From positions 1 to 60,263 of the forward strand of contig JAGBLA010000213.1 of the NCBI GenBank assembly GCA_017635675.1: a stretch of 60,263 nucleotides of DNA, written 5' to 3'. The stretch is from Ruminiclostridium sp. (GTDB taxonomy: Bacteria > Bacillota > Clostridia > Oscillospirales > Ruminococcaceae). This document shows positions 25,159-32,866 of the stretch, piece by piece. The notes under the pieces are model-generated. The model did no database searches, was not told the DNA's origin, and saw only the letters and a program-made list of their open reading frames with translations. Position 1 is the stretch's first letter. Each line of letters starts with the position of its first letter. A program made the position numbers and the translations under genes.

Positions 25159-26421
25159 TCATCTGAACTGAAGCTTAAGATAATTATCCGGATATGTAAG
25201 ATCCTTCCTGTAAACGAGACGGAGCTTTCCGTCAGCTTGAGCAAGACCGAATAACTGCATTTCCTCGCCCTTATTGAGGGTGTACAGAGTTTTGAGTTTT
25301 TTGGTACTCAGATTGTAAGAATACACGGTTTTGTTGGAGTTGAAGTACAGCTTTCCGTTCATATATTCAATGGATGAAAATATATCGGAATATACTCTTG
25401 TACCGTATGCGGCAGCCTGTGCGAAACCTGCTCCGCGGCGGGAATACCATACGCATTTAAGTCTTGCGAGTGTAACGTTTTTCTGTGTGGAAAGATCATA
25501 ACGGCAGACATTCACTATGTTTTTGCCGCCGTCCTTACCGCCGTATGATATGTAATAATACTTTCCGTCAGCATAATTTATCTTTGAATTGATGTTGCGC
25601 CAGAACGCCTTGTCAAAGCTGTTGTCCCCTGCCGCCGGCAGTTTGTCGCAGAGTTTCCAGTTTTTATGCATGTCGGAAGCGCTTTTGCAGAGCGTGTCGC
25701 TCATAAGGAAATTCTTGTGGGAAACAAAGCCGTGACGGTCATAGCTTGCACCGTTGTAGCTGTCATACAGGTCATCGAGAGTAAGATCAACATGATACCA
25801 GTTATTTCCGATCTTTACATAATTCCATATATGGTTCGTATCATCGGAATATGCTGCGGAACAAGGTATGCCAAGGTATTCGTTCAGGATATACTCGTAT
25901 GCGAGCGTATATCCCTGACAGACACAAAGCTGCTCGATAAGGCAGTTGTACGCGCTGTACCTTTTCTGTGCGGTATCATAGCGGCAGTTCAGTATAAGAT
26001 AATCGTGAACGTACAAAGCCTTATCCACGTCCGTCATGTCATCGGTTATCCCCTCGACGACTTTCCTCGCGGCAGCGTCAAAACATTCACGCGCTTCTGC
26101 AAGCGACGCCTTCGGTATATCATACTCAAATATGATAGATGTGATATTGTCATTGATAACTGCGTATTTGTAGCCGTTATGTACAAAGAAGAACTCGGGA
26201 TGCGAATAATAAACACTTGCTATCGCGTCACAGGTCTCTTCCATGTCCCACCCGTTTTTTCGGACATAACCCGAAATATCGATCTCGGATGTTACATAAT
26301 TCTCGAATTTCTCACTCAGATACTCTCCGAATTCGTCCGTAGCGGCATCTGCGTACACAGACACCGAAAATGATAACAAAGCTGTCACCAGCGTGATGAT
26401 AACAGAAATCAGCTTTTTCAT
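25159..26421 (-). CDS. Secreted transglutaminase-like protein with C-terminal repeat domain
   Basis: A 420-residue exported protein: signal peptide at 1-24 (cleavage after SVYADA likely), a transglutaminase-like cysteine protease fold at about 120-225 with Cys168 (VCQGYT), His197 (TNHIWNYV) and Asp212 (NWYHVDLTLDD) forming the expected triad, and a C-terminal half (about 280-415) with short YYYISYGG, NGKLYFNSNKTVYSYNLSTKK, DGKLRLVYR units that resemble DUF5050-type beta-propeller blades. Such proteins in Ruminococcaceae are thought to act on cell-surface or extracellular proteins; the substrate is unknown. It is divergent from nrdD and has its own promoter. Confidence 0.85.
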   Translation of the reverse strand: MKKLISVIITLVTALLSFSVSVYADAATDEFGEYLSEKFENYVTSEIDISGYVRKNGWDMEETCDAIASVYYSHPEFFFVHNGYKYAVINDNITSIIFEYDIPKASLAEARECFDAAARKVVEGITDDMTDVDKALYVHDYLILNCRYDTAQKRYSAYNCLIEQLCVCQGYTLAYEYILNEYLGIPCSAAYSDDTNHIWNYVKIGNNWYHVDLTLDDLYDSYNGASYDRHGFVSHKNFLMSDTLCKSASDMHKNWKLCDKLPAAGDNSFDKAFWRNINSKINYADGKYYYISYGGKDGGKNIVNVCRYDLSTQKNVTLARLKCVWYSRRGAGFAQAAAYGTRVYSDIFSSIEYMNGKLYFNSNKTVYSYNLSTKKLKTLYTLNKGEEMQLFGLAQADGKLRLVYRKDLTYPDNYLKLQFR

Positions 26422-26470
26422 CAGTACACCTCATTTATTGATTTACAGTGCTGTACACACTGTATTTATT

Positions 26471-26499
26471 ATTATACCTTATTTGCTGCGATAAATCAA
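26471..26499 (-). promoter_or_regulatory. Sigma-A promoter of the transglutaminase-like gene
   Basis: Minus strand TTGATT (26499-26494), 17 bases, TATAAT (26476-26471), ending 49 bases before the start codon at 26421. Confidence 0.65.
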
Positions 26500-26500
26500 G

Positions 26501-26546
26501 TGATTTGTGCAATGTTACAATAAAATATATCATTTTGCACAAATCA
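26501..26546. repeat. 12-bp perfect inverted repeat in the divergent nrdD control region
   Basis: TGATTTGTGCAA (26501-26512) and TTGCACAAATCA (26535-26546) with a 22-base spacer. It touches the -35 of the minus-strand promoter and lies 34 bases upstream of the nrdD -35, so it could be an operator acting on either gene. Confidence 0.6.
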
Positions 26547-26579
26547 AATTGTTTTTATGCAAGATAAATATAAAAGATA

Positions 26580-26608
26580 TTGACATCCGGTACAAGATAT
26601 GCTATAAT
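26580..26608 (+). promoter_or_regulatory. Consensus sigma-A promoter of nrdDG
   Basis: TTGACA (26580-26585), exactly 17 bases, TATAAT (26603-26608): a full consensus match. It lies 50 bases upstream of the nrdD ATG. Confidence 0.92.
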
Positions 26609-26637
26609 CAGAAATACTCAGGTACAATATGTAGTTT
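26590..26637 (+). promoter_or_regulatory. Tandem NrdR-box-like operators at the nrdD promoter
   Basis: GTACAAGATATGCTAT (26590-26605) and GTACAATATGTAGTTT (26622-26637) resemble the known NrdR box (acaCwAtATaTwgtgt), the second better than the first. They are exactly 32 bp apart, three helical turns, as NrdR boxes usually are. The first covers the spacer and -10 element and the second lies just after the start point, a repressing layout. No nrdR gene is in the window. Confidence 0.6.
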
Positions 26638-26657
26638 CAAAATAAAGGAAGGATAAA

Positions 26658-28862
26658 ATGAAGATAATCAAAAGAGACAGCTCAGAGGAAACGTTCGATG
26701 CCCAAAAGATAACCTCTGCCATATCAAGAGCCAATAAAAGCAGCAATATCGAAGAAAGCGCAAGAATGACTGACCTGCAGATAGAACGTATCACCGAAAG
26801 CGTTGTTATCGCCTGCAAGGAGCTCGGTCATTCCCCGAGCGTGGAAGAGGTCCAGGATATGGTCGAACACCAGATCATGGCACACGGCGCATTTGAAGTT
26901 GCAAAGGAGTATATCACATACCGATATACCCGCCAGCTCGTGAGACAATCGAATACCACCGATGACAAGATACTCTCGCTTATAGACTGCAGCAACGAAG
27001 AGGCGAAACAGGAAAACTCCAACAAAAACCCCATTGTCAATTCAACTCAGCGCGACTACATGGCAGGTGAAGTCTCCCGCGACATCACCAACCGCATACT
27101 TCTCCCCAAGGACATCGTTGACGCGCACAACGAAGGCATAATCCACTTCCATGATTCCGATTACTATGCCCAGCATATGCACAACTGCGACCTCGTGAAC
27201 CTTGAGGATATGCTCCAGAACGGAACTGTCATCACAGGCACTCTTATTGAGCGACCCCACAGTTTCTCCACTGCCTGCAATATAGCAACTCAGATCATCG
27301 CACAGGTGGCTTCAAATCAATATGGCGGTCAATCTATCTCCCTCACGCACCTTGCTCCGTTCGTTCAGGTAAGCCGTGAAAAGCTGTACAACGATGTCAT
27401 GGAAGAGGCAAAGAGCGTAAACATCGAACTCAGTGAAGAAACTGCAAGAAAAATGGCTGAAAACCGCCTTCTCGAAGAGATACGCCGCGGTGTCCAGACA
27501 ATACAGTATCAGGTAGTAACGCTGCTGACCACCAACGGTCAGGCGCCTTTCGTCACAGTGTTCATGTATCTTAACGAAGCCAAGAACGAACGTGAGAAGA
27601 AAGACCTCGCGCTTATAATCGAGGAAGTCCTCCGTCAGCGCTTTGAAGGTGTAAAGAATGAACAAGGCGTATGGGTGACGCCCGCGTTCCCGAAACTTAT
27701 ATATGTTCTCGAAGAGGATAACATCACCGAGGACAGCGAATACTGGTATCTTACCGAGCTTGCCGCTAAGTGCACCGCAAAGCGCATGGTACCCGATTAC
27801 ATCAGCGAAAAGAAGATGCTTGAGCTTAAAGGTGATGTTTATCCATGCATGGGCTGCCGTTCATTCCTTACACCCGACCGCTTCACCGATGCGGGTGTCG
27901 GTAACATCGCAAACGCGGGCAATTACGTTCCAGGACAGCATAAATACTACGGTCGTTTCAATCAGGGCGTAGTTACTATCAATCTGCCCGATGTCGCACT
28001 TTCATCAAGCGGTAATGAAGAAAAATTCTGGGAGATATTCGACGAGCGCCTCGAACTTTGTCACCGCGCGCTTCTGTGCAGACATGAACGTCTCAAAGGA
28101 ACTCTCTCCGATGTGGCACCTATCCTGTGGCAGTACGGTGCTATAGCGAGACTTAAAAAGGGTGAGCCTATCGACAAGCTGCTCTACAACGGATACTCCA
28201 CTATCTCACTTGGATTCGCGGGTCTTTATGAATGTGTGAAGTTCATGACCGGCAGGTCGCACACCGACCCGAAGGCAAAGCCCTTCGCCCTAAGAATTAT
28301 GCAGCACATGAACGATGCCTGCAAGAAATGGAAGGCTGAGTCAAATATCGACTTCTCACTTTACGGAACTCCCCTCGAATCCACAACATATAAATTTGCC
28401 AAGTGCCTTCAGCGCAGATTCGGTATAGTTCCCGGCGTCACCGACAAGGGCTACATCACCAACAGCTACCACGTCCACGTGACAGAGAAGATAGACGCAT
28501 TCACGAAACTGAAATTCGAGTCGGAATTTCAGGCGCTCTCCCCCGGAGGAGCTATCAGCTATGTTGAAGTTCCCGATATGCAGAACAACATAAAGGCTGT
28601 ACTTCAGGTCATGAAGTTCATATACGACAATATCATCTACGCCGAGCTCAACACCAAGAGCGACTATTGTCAGAAATGCGGCTGGGACGGCGAGATAAGC
28701 ATTGTCGAGGAGGACGGCAAACTCATCTGGAAATGTCCGAACTGCGGCAACACGGATCAGAATACCATGAATGTTGCCCGCCGCACATGCGGTTATATCG
28801 GAACACAATTCTGGAACCAGGGACGCACACAGGAAATACGTGAGCGCGTACTGCACCTTTGA
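26658..28862 (+). CDS. nrdD: Anaerobic (class III) ribonucleoside-triphosphate reductase
   Basis: Oxygen-sensitive glycyl radical enzyme that reduces ribonucleoside triphosphates to deoxy forms. The 734-residue protein has an N-terminal ATP-cone (about 3-95) for allosteric control, the NRD barrel with HFHDSDYYAQHMHNCDL and NYVPGQHKYYGRFNQGVVTINLP, a C-terminal zinc site (CQKC near 671 and CPNC near 693) and the glycyl radical loop RRTCGYIG (Gly at about 712). AAGGAAGG precedes the ATG. It is co-transcribed with its activase nrdG after a hairpin. Oxygen sensitivity of the enzyme fits an anaerobe. Confidence 0.98.
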   Translation: MKIIKRDSSEETFDAQKITSAISRANKSSNIEESARMTDLQIERITESVVIACKELGHSPSVEEVQDMVEHQIMAHGAFEVAKEYITYRYTRQLVRQSNTTDDKILSLIDCSNEEAKQENSNKNPIVNSTQRDYMAGEVSRDITNRILLPKDIVDAHNEGIIHFHDSDYYAQHMHNCDLVNLEDMLQNGTVITGTLIERPHSFSTACNIATQIIAQVASNQYGGQSISLTHLAPFVQVSREKLYNDVMEEAKSVNIELSEETARKMAENRLLEEIRRGVQTIQYQVVTLLTTNGQAPFVTVFMYLNEAKNEREKKDLALIIEEVLRQRFEGVKNEQGVWVTPAFPKLIYVLEEDNITEDSEYWYLTELAAKCTAKRMVPDYISEKKMLELKGDVYPCMGCRSFLTPDRFTDAGVGNIANAGNYVPGQHKYYGRFNQGVVTINLPDVALSSSGNEEKFWEIFDERLELCHRALLCRHERLKGTLSDVAPILWQYGAIARLKKGEPIDKLLYNGYSTISLGFAGLYECVKFMTGRSHTDPKAKPFALRIMQHMNDACKKWKAESNIDFSLYGTPLESTTYKFAKCLQRRFGIVPGVTDKGYITNSYHVHVTEKIDAFTKLKFESEFQALSPGGAISYVEVPDMQNNIKAVLQVMKFIYDNIIYAELNTKSDYCQKCGWDGEISIVEEDGKLIWKCPNCGNTDQNTMNVARRTCGYIGTQFWNQGRTQEIRERVLHL

Positions 28863-28869
28863 TATTGAA

Positions 28870-28898
28870 TACACCCCTGCTTAATAGGCGGGGGTGTA
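28870..28898 (+). other. Hairpin between nrdD and nrdG
   Basis: Bases 28870-28880 pair with 28888-28898 (11 bp, one G-U) around a 7-base loop, starting 8 bases after the nrdD stop and ending 15 bases before the nrdG ATG. No U-tract follows, so it is more likely a processing, stability or translation-setting element than a terminator. Confidence 0.65.
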
Positions 28899-28912
28899 AT
28901 TGCGAGGACAAA

Positions 28913-29434
28913 ATGAATTACGGAGAAATAAAGAACTGCGACATCGCCAACGGCGACGGTGTACGTGTGACATTGTTCGTGTCGGGCTGTACCAACCGGT
29001 GTGAGGGCTGCTTTCAGCCGCAGACATGGGATTTCGGTTTCGGTAAACCGTTCACCGAAGAAACAGAGAACGAGCTTATCGGAATGCTTGCGCCGACATA
29101 CATAAACGGACTCACATTGCTTGGCGGCGAGCCTATGGAGCCGGATAACCAACGTGCGCTGCTGCCGTTCCTGCAACGGGTAAAAAAAGAATACCCGGAT
29201 AAGGATATCTGGGTATTCTCGGGATTTACATACGAGGAAATGAAGCGTGAAGGCTCACACTGCCGCTGTGAATGTACCGACGAGCTGCTTGGTCTTGCGG
29301 ACGTACTTGTTGACGGAAGATTTGTACTCGCTCTCAAAAACATTTCACTGAGATTTCGCGGCTCATCCAATCAGCGTATCATCGACCTGCGCAAAACACG
29401 GGAGTGCGGCTTACTGACACTGTGGGAGGGTTAA
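28913..29434 (+). CDS. nrdG: Anaerobic ribonucleotide reductase activating enzyme
   Basis: Radical SAM activase that installs the glycyl radical on NrdD using S-adenosylmethionine and a [4Fe-4S] cluster. The 173-residue protein carries CTNRCEGC (Cys 26, 30, 33), LLGGEPMEPDN, VFSGFTYEE and VDGRFVLALK and ends with RFRGSSNQRIID, all typical of NrdG. I start at the ATG at 28913 with GAGG upstream; an earlier in-frame start would run through the hairpin. Its stop codon shares TTAA with the stop of the convergent PIN-like gene. Confidence 0.96.
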   Translation: MNYGEIKNCDIANGDGVRVTLFVSGCTNRCEGCFQPQTWDFGFGKPFTEETENELIGMLAPTYINGLTLLGGEPMEPDNQRALLPFLQRVKKEYPDKDIWVFSGFTYEEMKREGSHCRCECTDELLGLADVLVDGRFVLALKNISLRFRGSSNQRIIDLRKTRECGLLTLWEG

Positions 29435-30075
29435 GCATTTTTCTTCTTGTACAGCTCGTTGGTCAGCGGTTTCAGCGTTTTAAGTATTATCTTTACGTCG
29501 CCGCTGTCATAGAGCTGCTGGAGCTTGTTGTTCAGCATTCCCCTGTCAGATGACTCCTTAACTGCCGATATGATGTAGTCTTTTTTCTGTTTATACTTCT
29601 TTTCCGTAAAATTTTCATCGAAGAAAGTGCCGACCTTGTCCGCGCACTTTTTTTCTTTTGCCTTTGAGCTTTTCTGAGCGCCCGAAACTGTGTTGGAATC
29701 TTCTACCGAACCTATCCTGCTTATTTTAAGCCCTGCCTCGGTAAACGTTACGATAGGATTGTCAAAGTCTGTATCATTGGAAATTATATAATACTCCTTT
29801 ACGCTCTTTACTCCCATAAATGCCCGTATGTCATAGATTATCATGCAGTCAAGAGCGTTCTTTATGGTAAATTCCACCTTCACATACTCAAACTCCGCTT
29901 CACATTCGGATATCTTCACATGAAGGTCAAACGGAATATGCGCGGCGTTCTTGCCGTAATAGATCCGAACGCGGTCATTCTTTCCGAGCTTTTCTATACC
30001 GTTTAACGCTTCCTTTGTAATATTCTGAAAATCAATGAAAAAATATTTCTCTATATCAAACTTTCCTTTTGCCAT
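29431..30075 (-). CDS. PIN/NYN-like domain protein
   Basis: A 214-residue soluble protein whose first 130 residues look like a PIN/NYN nuclease fold: FFIDFQNI with Asp15 and Asn18, LDCMIIYDIRAFMG with two aspartates near 92-98, and YYIISNDTDFDNPI with three acidic positions near 115. These match the acidic metal-binding pattern of NYN ribonucleases. The C-terminal part (about 140-214) is Lys-rich and helical and may bind RNA. It is the last gene of a five-gene minus-strand run and converges on nrdG with a 4-base overlap. RNase activity is inference from the fold. Confidence 0.72.
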   Translation of the reverse strand: MAKGKFDIEKYFFIDFQNITKEALNGIEKLGKNDRVRIYYGKNAAHIPFDLHVKISECEAEFEYVKVEFTIKNALDCMIIYDIRAFMGVKSVKEYYIISNDTDFDNPIVTFTEAGLKISRIGSVEDSNTVSGAQKSSKAKEKKCADKVGTFFDENFTEKKYKQKKDYIISAVKESSDRGMLNNKLQQLYDSGDVKIILKTLKPLTNELYKKKNA

Positions 30076-30089
30076 TTTTACCTCTTATT

Positions 30090-31721
30090 CTATTTTTTTA
30101 ACGCCGAGCCGAATATGAAACCTCCGCAGGAAGTGTCATACTCAACGCCGCGTACTCCGTCGGCGCAGAAGATGTACCCTGTCTCAAAGCACAGCGGCGC
30201 GAACCAGCAGTTGTCCATCACGAGCTGTTCCGCTTCAAGACAATACCGTGCAGCCGAACCGCTGCTTTTTGCGGTAAGCGCACTGTTCAGTATATCGTCA
30301 AGCTTTCTGTTATCTACGCCGGCATAATTCCGCGGGGAAACTGCCGAAAAGCCCGTAATGTACGATAAAGCATCATTACCGCCGAGCTTTACCATAGCGG
30401 CATCGAAATTCCCGCCCTCTACCGCGGACATATAATCACTGTACGGCATCTCCGAGATAGTGCAGTATATTCCGAAGTTCTTCTGCCATTGCTGTATGAC
30501 AGCACCTATGCTCTGCCGCAGCGATGTTCCTTCGGGGATCATCAGCTTCATTCCCGAAAGTGAGCCGTCCTCAAGCTCACGCATGGCACGTGTTCCGCGT
30601 TCAAGGACCTCAGACTCGCTGTATGATATTCGTGTGGGACTGCCGACAGCTTCACGGTAGGCGATACCGCCGATACACGCTTCCTGCGGAATAATACCGT
30701 TTGCAGATGTATAGATGCTGCTGTCATCTCCGCTGCTCACACAGCTGCCGAGCGCTATGCGCAGGTCACTGCTCTCAAATACACCGCGAGTATTGAACAA
30801 TACTCCCCAAACTCCGCCGTTATATGTATATGCATTGTATTTTCCGGACAGCTTGAATACCTGTTCCGCGTCAGATGTGTAAAGATAGTCTGTTATCCCG
30901 TTCAGAAAGCTCTCACAGCTATCCGCGTTTATCATAAGCGTAACGCCTCTCGCCGTTGTATCGAGGGCTTCGGCATTGAGCTCGTTCCGACGCAGTTCTA
31001 TAAAATTTCCGTCCTTCACCCACTTGTCATAATGCCAGCGGCTCACATAGAAAAAGCCGTTGGAACCGATGCAGTCGCCTACAAGCCCGTACTGACCTTC
31101 AGTTTGCTCGTAGAATTCTCTGCTGCACGGCATTGAGGGAGGAGCCGAAAGCAGTACTCCGATATCTGAACGCGGCTCCGTCAGAGTTATTTTAAGCTCG
31201 TATTTTCCTGCTGCCTTTACTCCAAGCTCAGACATATCCGTGATCATGCCCGTATGTATCTCTTTGGCGTTCTTTATGCAGTAATACTCCGCAGCATGCT
31301 CGGAGCGCAGCATGGGATTGAACAGCCTCTGAAAAGCGAACACAAAATCATCAGCCGTACACTCGGCGGAAAAATCATCTTTACCGTACCACCTGACATT
31401 TTCCGACAGCCTGAATGTCAGCTCAAGTCCGTCATCGCTCACAGTACATTCCTCCGCCATAGCAGGAACGACGCTTCCGCCGTCAGTCCGGCGATAAAGC
31501 CCCCGAAACACATTACCGACTATCTGCGCCGCGGTATCTCCTGTACAGGTCTGCGGGTCAAGCGTTGCGGGACTTCCCGCTATCACAGAGGTGAACCATT
31601 TATTCCTGTATTTCTCCGGGTCATCATCGTTTTCATTGCCCCTGCACCCGGATAAGGACAGCAAAGAGAAAACTCCGAATAATACAGCAGCAATGAATGC
31701 CGCAGTCTTCTTACAGTTCAA
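30090..31721 (-). CDS. Lipoprotein family-5 (oligopeptide-type) solute-binding protein
   Basis: Extracellular binding protein of the OppA/DppA type, 543 residues, anchored by a lipid: the signal segment FIAAVLFGVFSLL ends in the lipobox LSGC with Cys26. Family-5 features are PATLDPQTCTGDTAAQIV, GLYRRTDGG, LTFRLSENVRWYG, FVFAFQRLFNP, IGSNGFFYVSRW and the C-terminal DDILNSAL and CFETGYIFCADGVRGV. I start at the TTG at 31721, which has AAAGG at 9 bases; it overlaps the NrdG-like gene by 11 bases. No permease or ATPase genes are adjacent, so it either serves a transporter encoded elsewhere or has another role. Confidence 0.85.
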   Translation of the reverse strand: MNCKKTAAFIAAVLFGVFSLLSLSGCRGNENDDDPEKYRNKWFTSVIAGSPATLDPQTCTGDTAAQIVGNVFRGLYRRTDGGSVVPAMAEECTVSDDGLELTFRLSENVRWYGKDDFSAECTADDFVFAFQRLFNPMLRSEHAAEYYCIKNAKEIHTGMITDMSELGVKAAGKYELKITLTEPRSDIGVLLSAPPSMPCSREFYEQTEGQYGLVGDCIGSNGFFYVSRWHYDKWVKDGNFIELRRNELNAEALDTTARGVTLMINADSCESFLNGITDYLYTSDAEQVFKLSGKYNAYTYNGGVWGVLFNTRGVFESSDLRIALGSCVSSGDDSSIYTSANGIIPQEACIGGIAYREAVGSPTRISYSESEVLERGTRAMRELEDGSLSGMKLMIPEGTSLRQSIGAVIQQWQKNFGIYCTISEMPYSDYMSAVEGGNFDAAMVKLGGNDALSYITGFSAVSPRNYAGVDNRKLDDILNSALTAKSSGSAARYCLEAEQLVMDNCWFAPLCFETGYIFCADGVRGVEYDTSCGGFIFGSALKK

Positions 31722-32214
31722 CAGTGACCGCCTTTCCTTCCGCAAGGCTCTTCGGAACATCTATAAGGCGCTGATTGCGGCTGCCGCGGAACTTTATCTC
31801 CAGAGAGCGCTCCGCAAGTATAAATCTGCCGTCCACCAGAACATCCAGCGATCCGAGAAGCCTTTTCACCTGCGGCTCGTTTTCGGATTTTGCAAGAAGC
31901 TGCTCGAATGTCCAGCCGGAATAGCTCATAATGTGATACCCGTCAGCTCTGAGCTTTTCCGCAAGTTCAGCCAGCGGCTCCGCCTGACAGAACGGCTCGC
32001 CTCCCGAAAACGTCACGCCTTTTACAAGCGGGAACTGCTTTATCTTGTTGTATATCCTGTCGGTATCGGCAAGCCGCCCGGCGCTGAAATCGTGTGTTTC
32101 GGGGTTATGACAGCCCTCACATTTATGCGGACAGCCCTGGACGAATATGGTGAACCGTATCCCCGGTCCGTCAACATAAGACTCGGGGACAAGCCCCGCC
32201 AGCTTAATGTGCAT
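31711..32214 (-). CDS. NrdG-like radical SAM activating enzyme, second copy
   Basis: A 167-residue radical SAM protein of the glycyl-radical activase family. Visible are ESYVDGPGIRFTIFVQGCPH, the CPHKCEGC cluster motif (Cys 28, 32, 35), HNPETHDF, VTFSGGEPF, MSYSGWTFEQL, VDGRFI and the C-terminal EIKFRGSRNQRLIDV. It matches class III reductase activases closely but lies away from nrdD and in a different operon. The start at 32214 has GAGGAA 8 bases upstream. It may activate NrdD redundantly, or another glycyl radical enzyme, or accompany the radical SAM protein just upstream. Confidence 0.85.
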   Translation of the reverse strand: MHIKLAGLVPESYVDGPGIRFTIFVQGCPHKCEGCHNPETHDFSAGRLADTDRIYNKIKQFPLVKGVTFSGGEPFCQAEPLAELAEKLRADGYHIMSYSGWTFEQLLAKSENEPQVKRLLGSLDVLVDGRFILAERSLEIKFRGSRNQRLIDVPKSLAEGKAVTVEL

Positions 32215-32224
32215 CGGTATTTCC

Positions 32225-32851
32225 TCAATCGTATTCCCTGTTGTTTGAAATGAATGTGCGTATGCGAAGCGGAACTCCCACATCTGCCGCGCGCTCTTTG
32301 CATTTTTCGACCTCGTCCTCGCCTATCACATCAACTATCGTAAACTTGACGTCCGGAATGAATGAATTAGTCACTATCGCAAAATTAAGCATTGAATTGT
32401 ACGAAGGAAGTCCGAAACGCGATTTGGTAATATCGAGATACTTATGCGGGTCGGAAGCGTTAAGGCTTATCGAAACGCTGTCGATGATCCCGCGCATGGA
32501 ATAAAGGTCGAATGTGGGGTGCATAAGTGACACAAGACCGTTGGTATTGATGCGTATTTTCATACCTGTCTTTTCCTTGATGTATTTTGCGGTCTCAAGA
32601 AGATCCCACGGACGCTCCATAGGCTCACCGTATCCGCAGAAAACAGTTTCACTGTACTTTGATGTATCCACCTTGTCAAACGCCGCTTTTATCTCGTCAA
32701 TATCCGGCTCATGCTCAAGCCACAGGCTTTCATTCTCGCCTACCGTTTCATCGTTGTGCCTTATACAGAATGTACAATTGCACGGACACTTGTTCGTGAT
32801 GTTCGCATAAAGAGAACCGTTAAGGTCGTAAAATATCTTCATTGCTTTCAT
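32225..32851 (-). CDS. TatD-associated-type radical SAM protein
   Basis: A 208-residue radical SAM protein with the cluster motif CPCNCTFC (Cys 22, 26, 29) inside the YANITNKC-CIR context, FCGYGEPMERPWDLLE, KIRINTNGLVSLMH, SVSISLNASDPHKYLDIT and VKFTIVDVIGEDEVEKC. This pattern fits the family described as radical SAM proteins linked to TatD-type nucleases; here no tatD is adjacent. The reaction is unknown. The ATG at 32851 has GGAG 9 bases upstream. It is followed by the NrdG-like gene after 10 bases. Confidence 0.8.
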   Translation of the reverse strand: MKAMKIFYDLNGSLYANITNKCPCNCTFCIRHNDETVGENESLWLEHEPDIDEIKAAFDKVDTSKYSETVFCGYGEPMERPWDLLETAKYIKEKTGMKIRINTNGLVSLMHPTFDLYSMRGIIDSVSISLNASDPHKYLDITKSRFGLPSYNSMLNFAIVTNSFIPDVKFTIVDVIGEDEVEKCKERAADVGVPLRIRTFISNNREYD

Positions 32852-32866
32852 ATTCAGCAACTCCTT

